Below, piece after piece: positions 59,736 to 64,000 of a stretch of 64,000 bases of DNA. The position numbers and the translations under genes are program-made. The stretch is from NCBI GenBank assembly GCA_034766995.1, contig CM068317.1:29758501-29822500 (forward strand), given 5' to 3'. The notes beneath the pieces were generated by a model. The model was not told the DNA's origin, made no database searches, and was given only the letters and a program-made list of their open reading frames with translations. The stretch's first letter is position 1. Each line of letters starts with the position of its first letter. This stretch comes from Acanthacorydalis orientalis. Taxonomy: Eukaryota > Arthropoda > Insecta > Megaloptera > Corydalidae.

Positions 59736-61185
59736 CAGAAATCGTCGAAAAGGATTGTAGATTTTAACTCTGCGTTTCATTGGTATTCTTGTTTCTAACT
59801 TAAATTCTATAAATAGTGAAGCATCAAGCAGAGAATCCGTCAAAGAAGAGAATAAAGCGATGTAAACGAACTTTGGAATTTTATATTGTTGTTTCCATTA
59901 TGACTATGAATGTTTAAATAGGATTACATTTGTTTATTTTTATCAATATACTCATTTTTTTCCTCATTTCTTTACAAACCGTTACTACACTATGCAAATG
60001 GCAAATTCTTTTTCAAATACGAAGAGGTACATACTTTTAATTTAGACTTGAAGATGTTAATAATACGAATTTTCGATACAGATTACAATTTTAAAATAAA
60101 AATCAGAGATTAAAATTCAAAAGCTTGCGACTCTGTTATAATTAGAGTGCTACTCTTGTTTAAATAGATTTTTCTGTAGGGAAAAAACATAACTCTTCAG
60201 TAAAAATTACAAATGTGTTTTTCTAGAGAACGTTGATATACACTTTTGTAACTGAAACACATTCTTTATACTTTAAAAAAAATAATTTTGCTAATAATAA
60301 AAAGTATCAAGAAAAACAAATAATACATTATTATCGAGACAAAATAAAAACAAATTATAAATTAAACTAAATGTAGTATCTAGTTAAGTTTATAATTCTA
60401 GAAAATATTTATAATTTTTAAGAAAATATGATAGAAAGCGTTTATAAACTAATATTTTTCAACCTTTTTATTACCTTTTCTACTTTAGAAAGAGTTCTAA
60501 ATAAAATAAATTTATGTGAAGCACATATTCGACTTAAGGCTTTCTCTAAGATAGAGAAGACTCTAAGGTGTTCCAATTTAAACACATTATTCATAAAAAA
60601 AAACTAAGTCTCAGTTGATTTTTACGGATTATTTCTCTTAAAAACGTGATCCAGACGGTCTTCATCTTTTAGAATCAGCTAAGTGTCTTCTCTTCATTAT
60701 TGGTTTCGGAACTAGTTTTATCCCCAAGTGAATTTTGAAGAATAGTTTTAAAATCGATGTATGATTTATGATAATGCCGCCAATATATATAAATTTTCAA
60801 TTAAAATTATAAATTATGATTATTAATGTTTGGTTTAATAAACAATGTATAAACCACACGTCATAAAACATGTATAAATAGATTATAATTTGATTTTAAA
60901 ACTTGGTCCAAAAGGACAAAGACCACCAGGCGAATAAATGAACAAAAGCATACAATTATATTTTAAAAAATATTGCACATTATTCAACAATTTCAGAAAT
61001 ATTGGAATTAATTTCTGTATATTTTTTTTAAAAAAAAAAACAATTTATCGATTGTTTAGGAGACAAAAAACTTTTTAAATCGAATCCTTAACGTTTATTT
61101 CATTTCACATGCGTTCGTTTAACAATATTTTTCCAAGAATAAGTAAACTGGTTTTGTAATAATATACATATATCTGGCTCATATC

Positions 61186-61188
<3 letters not shown>

Positions 61189-61243
<55 letters not shown>
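61189..61243. repeat. (TA)n microsatellite
   Basis: Perfect TA run. Confidence 0.95.
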
Positions 61244-61248
<5 letters not shown>

Positions 61249-61566
61249 ATTCGTCGTCTTGAACAAATAATCAACGTGTTTTGAGACTTCCTTGACGAGT
61301 TGAAGCGTTCACATGCAGTGTGACTGCAGGCAACTGCTTCTGTTTACTATACAAATATATGATAAATTATTGAGGAACTGACATTTTACTTTTTAATGTA
61401 TATTATTTTTATTTTTATTCCTGCAGGATGTCAATCTAACCGGAATGTATGTCTGGAAATGTTTATTTTTTTAAAACTATTCTTTTTATATAATTGACTT
61501 ATGAAATTGTTTACTAATGCTCTTTGTTCACACCATCTTCATTCTTTTACGGTGATACTTGTTAAA

Positions 61567-61569
<3 letters not shown>

Positions 61570-61627
<58 letters not shown>
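61570..61627. repeat. (TA)n-(GA)n microsatellite
   Basis: TA run passing directly into GAGAGA; the only GA-type array in the window. Confidence 0.95.
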
Positions 61628-62460
61628 GAAAGGGGAGGGAGAGAATGGAAAAGAATGCATGAAGACAATCGATATAGAACAGAAATTATTCACTAGGAGT
61701 AGAAAAACCTTAAAAGGCCCCGAAAGAAATCAAAGAATAAGTACGATAAATATTAATAGAGAATGTAGGTAAATTTTGGAAATGTGTAAAAAAAGGAATT
61801 GAATCGTTCAATTTAGAAGAGACTTTTTTATCCGCCTGTTGTTTTATTACATTTCTACATATATGTTTCCACAATATATGTATTCTGTTTCTAATAAGAA
61901 AATCGCTGAAAACTTGTCTGGATCGAGCGCTAATGACCTTAGCTGTCGACATGCCCTTAGACCACAAATATCTCTATATCTATCTGTTATTAGGAATTGA
62001 TTACTATTGGTTTATGTTGGAAAAACTAGTTTTATTATAAAAAATCTTCTTCTTAAATCTTTTTATTTTCAATTCGTTCAATATTTTAACACCAAAAACG
62101 TTTCCTTAATCAATAATTCCAGCACTTAAAATTCCGTCACGAACCATAGAAATCATCTTGATTAATGCATAATAATGAGTGATGTCAGTCATCTATTGTA
62201 AACATTTTAATATATTCGAACTCATGGCCATGTTCAGTATTGTTCAGCTGAAAAGTATTTATGGTAACTTTCAATTAATCGACAATGTATTCTTTTTAAC
62301 TGAACCGTATGCATTCTTGTAAGTAATACTTATTTATCAAACAAAGTACAATACTTTTAATAAAATATTAATATATTCATCATTTTCTCGTCTCATTTGT
62401 CAAGTTCATTGTGTAAAATAGTAGTTTACTTGTATAGAAGTGGTATTACAATTAAAGTTT

Positions 62461-62525
62461 TTGATACTGTGGCTAATTTACTTTCACAAATTAATTTTCA
62501 ATCCCTGCACATTACCGAACAGAGT
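62461..62525. repeat. Foldback family 1, terminal fragment
   Basis: TTGATACTGTGGCTAATTTA, then CTTTCACAAATTAATTTTC, then AATCCCTGCACATTAC, matches the outer left arm only. Confidence 0.5.
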
Positions 62526-63318
62526 GAACATTTCTTTGTTATAGAATAGCATGTTTTGTTTTCAATAACAATACGAATTCCTTTTACTTTTTCTAAATTT
62601 ATTATTTACTTTTTGGTAAAAGAAAAATCTGTCAGCATTATTTACAATAATCTATAAGTTTTTATTATCATTTATATAAGTATTAACAACATTCTTTGTT
62701 TTGTAAAAGATAACATTATTAAATGAACTTGTAAAACAGTACTTTGAAATCTATCAACAATATTTGTTTTATGAAATAGCAGCAATTATTATTTTAATCG
62801 ATTGAGTATTGTATAGAACAGTGTGCTTCAAACTGTGTTCCGCGCAACCTCTTCGAGGATTCCACGCGCTAAAGTTAAAATTTGAAAGAATTTTCGAAGA
62901 AAAAACCCAAAAAGCTAAAAATGCAAAATAGTTAATTCATAGTAATTTCTTTTATTTCTATAAACACCTATTATTATCGAGTAAAACTATACTTATGAGT
63001 ACACATTACTACTTCTCTCAATCAGATGTAAATAATAAAATTTAGTCGTAAAATAGCTTATTTTCAAAACGTGTGGTTTAAGCATCTTGATTTTTCTGGG
63101 GATGGTAAATGTTCTGCAAAAAAATTATAATCTTAAGGGTTCTGTGATTCGACAAAATTTGACAATTTACACTAGTATAAAATATTAAAACCATTAATAG
63201 AATTGTGCTAGAGATTATTAAGAACTTTTAAATCATTTAATAAAAAAATGTGTAAAGAACTAGAAAAATATTTATTACTAACTTCAAATCTTTTTTTACT
63301 CAATGATGAACCAATAAG

Positions 63319-63334
63319 CTATATATATATATAT

Positions 63335-63380
<46 letters not shown>

Positions 63381-63402
63381 TCGCATACACATACACACAC
63401 AT
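63319..63402. repeat. (TA)n/(CA)n compound microsatellite
   Basis: TA, CA, TA and CA blocks in turn. Confidence 0.95.
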
Positions 63403-63742
63403 ACTGGGTTTTTCAAGTACTTTGCATTATATAACTAAAACAGAAATATAACACAACAATACCCTTCAGTTGAAATGAAGCAGGATTCATATATAATTGT
63501 AATTATATACAATTGTATATTAATTGTATTGCCTTCTTTATTATTCTTGTTCTTCATTTTTTTCTATCTCTATTTAAATTCACCATTAATACTGACAGAT
63601 TATATTGTAATTATTTTGTAAGGACAATAAGAAGAGATTATTCGTGTTTAACGTTGGTTTTCTGTATCCTTATATGTATGAGTATACATTGGTACTAGAT
63701 GCATATAGACATTGTTATATAACACAAAAATACTGGACGACT

Positions 63743-63746
<4 letters not shown>

Positions 63747-63780
<34 letters not shown>
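63747..63780. repeat. (TA)n microsatellite
   Basis: Perfect TA run. Confidence 0.95.
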
Positions 63781-63786
<6 letters not shown>

Positions 63787-64000
63787 AAAAACATGTGTTT
63801 ATTTAGATTTTGTAGCTGAGAAAAATTATAAGTGTCGTAAAAATGTTTTATTGCCTACGCATACCATATACTACCTGAAAAACCGAGATGATTTTATCAT
63901 AACTTGACTTATTTTTCATAAAACGTAGAGTAAGAATACGTGACGTAACAAACTCTGTATAAGATGAAACGAATGATAAACACTGAACAGTAATCTTGCT

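Larger units (their letters stand above)
57440..61185. other. Gene-free AT-rich spacer
   Basis: TA arrays at 58805 and 59402 and a foldback fragment at 59590. A less AT-rich stretch at 59090-59330 contains TTGACCTGACCTGG, two overlapping nuclear-receptor-type half sites, without other support. Confidence 0.65.
61245..64000. other. Gene-free AT-rich spacer
   Basis: Three microsatellites, a foldback fragment at 62461 and an acceptor-like TTTTTATTCCTGCAG at 61426 not followed by a convincing exon. An 85-codon minus frame at 61710-61967 is unrecognised. Confidence 0.6.

Noticed and set aside
61427..61446. 20-base microexon between TTATTCCTGCAG and GTATGT
   Set aside because: Strong acceptor but no reading-frame support; T-rich tracts before AG are common by chance in this DNA.
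61710..61967. 85-codon minus-strand frame
   Set aside because: Unremarkable composition, no motif, no splice or start context.
1..64000. CRISPR array, operons, ribosomal RNA or tRNA genes, LTR or LINE reverse transcriptase
   Set aside because: None seen; the microsatellites and foldbacks are not spacer-repeat arrays, and no reverse-transcriptase motif was found in either strand.

Overview
The window looks like non-coding DNA (intron or intergenic) from the nuclear genome of an AT-rich invertebrate animal. By eye it is about one quarter G+C. It holds about 40 (TA)n-type microsatellites, several decayed mariner and Tc1 transposons, TTAA-flanked piggyBac-type MITEs and foldback repeats, and it has no long intact gene. 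The species cannot be named. I saw no copy of the common cephalopod tRNA-SINE, which argues weakly against squid or octopus.

Layout. 1-8 kb: AT-rich spacer with TA arrays, a solo mariner end (1828) and a candidate recursive splice site (3715). 8.0-8.1 kb: the most coding-like stretch, a 90-98 base + strand exon candidate. 10-16 kb: a foldback repeat, an 80-base piggyBac-type MITE, a CpG-rich patch (14.6-15.1 kb) and a repeat with 34-base tandem units. 19-22 kb: two CpG-rich patches and an interspersed repeat. 22.8-25 kb: a foldback MITE beside a mariner pseudogene whose C-terminus is replaced by microsatellites. 28.6-33 kb: the second 34-base-unit repeat, CpG-dense patches at 29.8-30.3 and 32.2-33.0 kb, and three clustered foldback copies. 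36.4-44.6 kb: a CpG patch, a 514-base non-autonomous mariner, and a nested complex in which two other mariner derivatives lie between matching inverted ends at 40585 and 44242. 46.9-51.1 kb: a 405-base piggyBac MITE made partly of tandem units, a second candidate recursive splice site (48742) and a Tc1 pseudogene. 52-64 kb: foldback copies, an ACCGTAT-ended MITE, piggyBac-type ends and many TA arrays.

The observation with most biological promise is the set of juxtaposed 3' and 5' splice sites (CAG/GTGAGT). Two lie on the + strand, each followed 60-67 bases later by a second donor, which is the layout of recursive-splicing 'RS-exons' in very long introns. With the + strand exon candidate at 8003 this suggests, but does not prove, that much of the window is the long intron(s) of a + strand gene. 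The CpG-rich patches would then be candidate regulatory elements. A second theme is non-autonomous elements whose tandem subrepeats run into their terminal inverted repeats.
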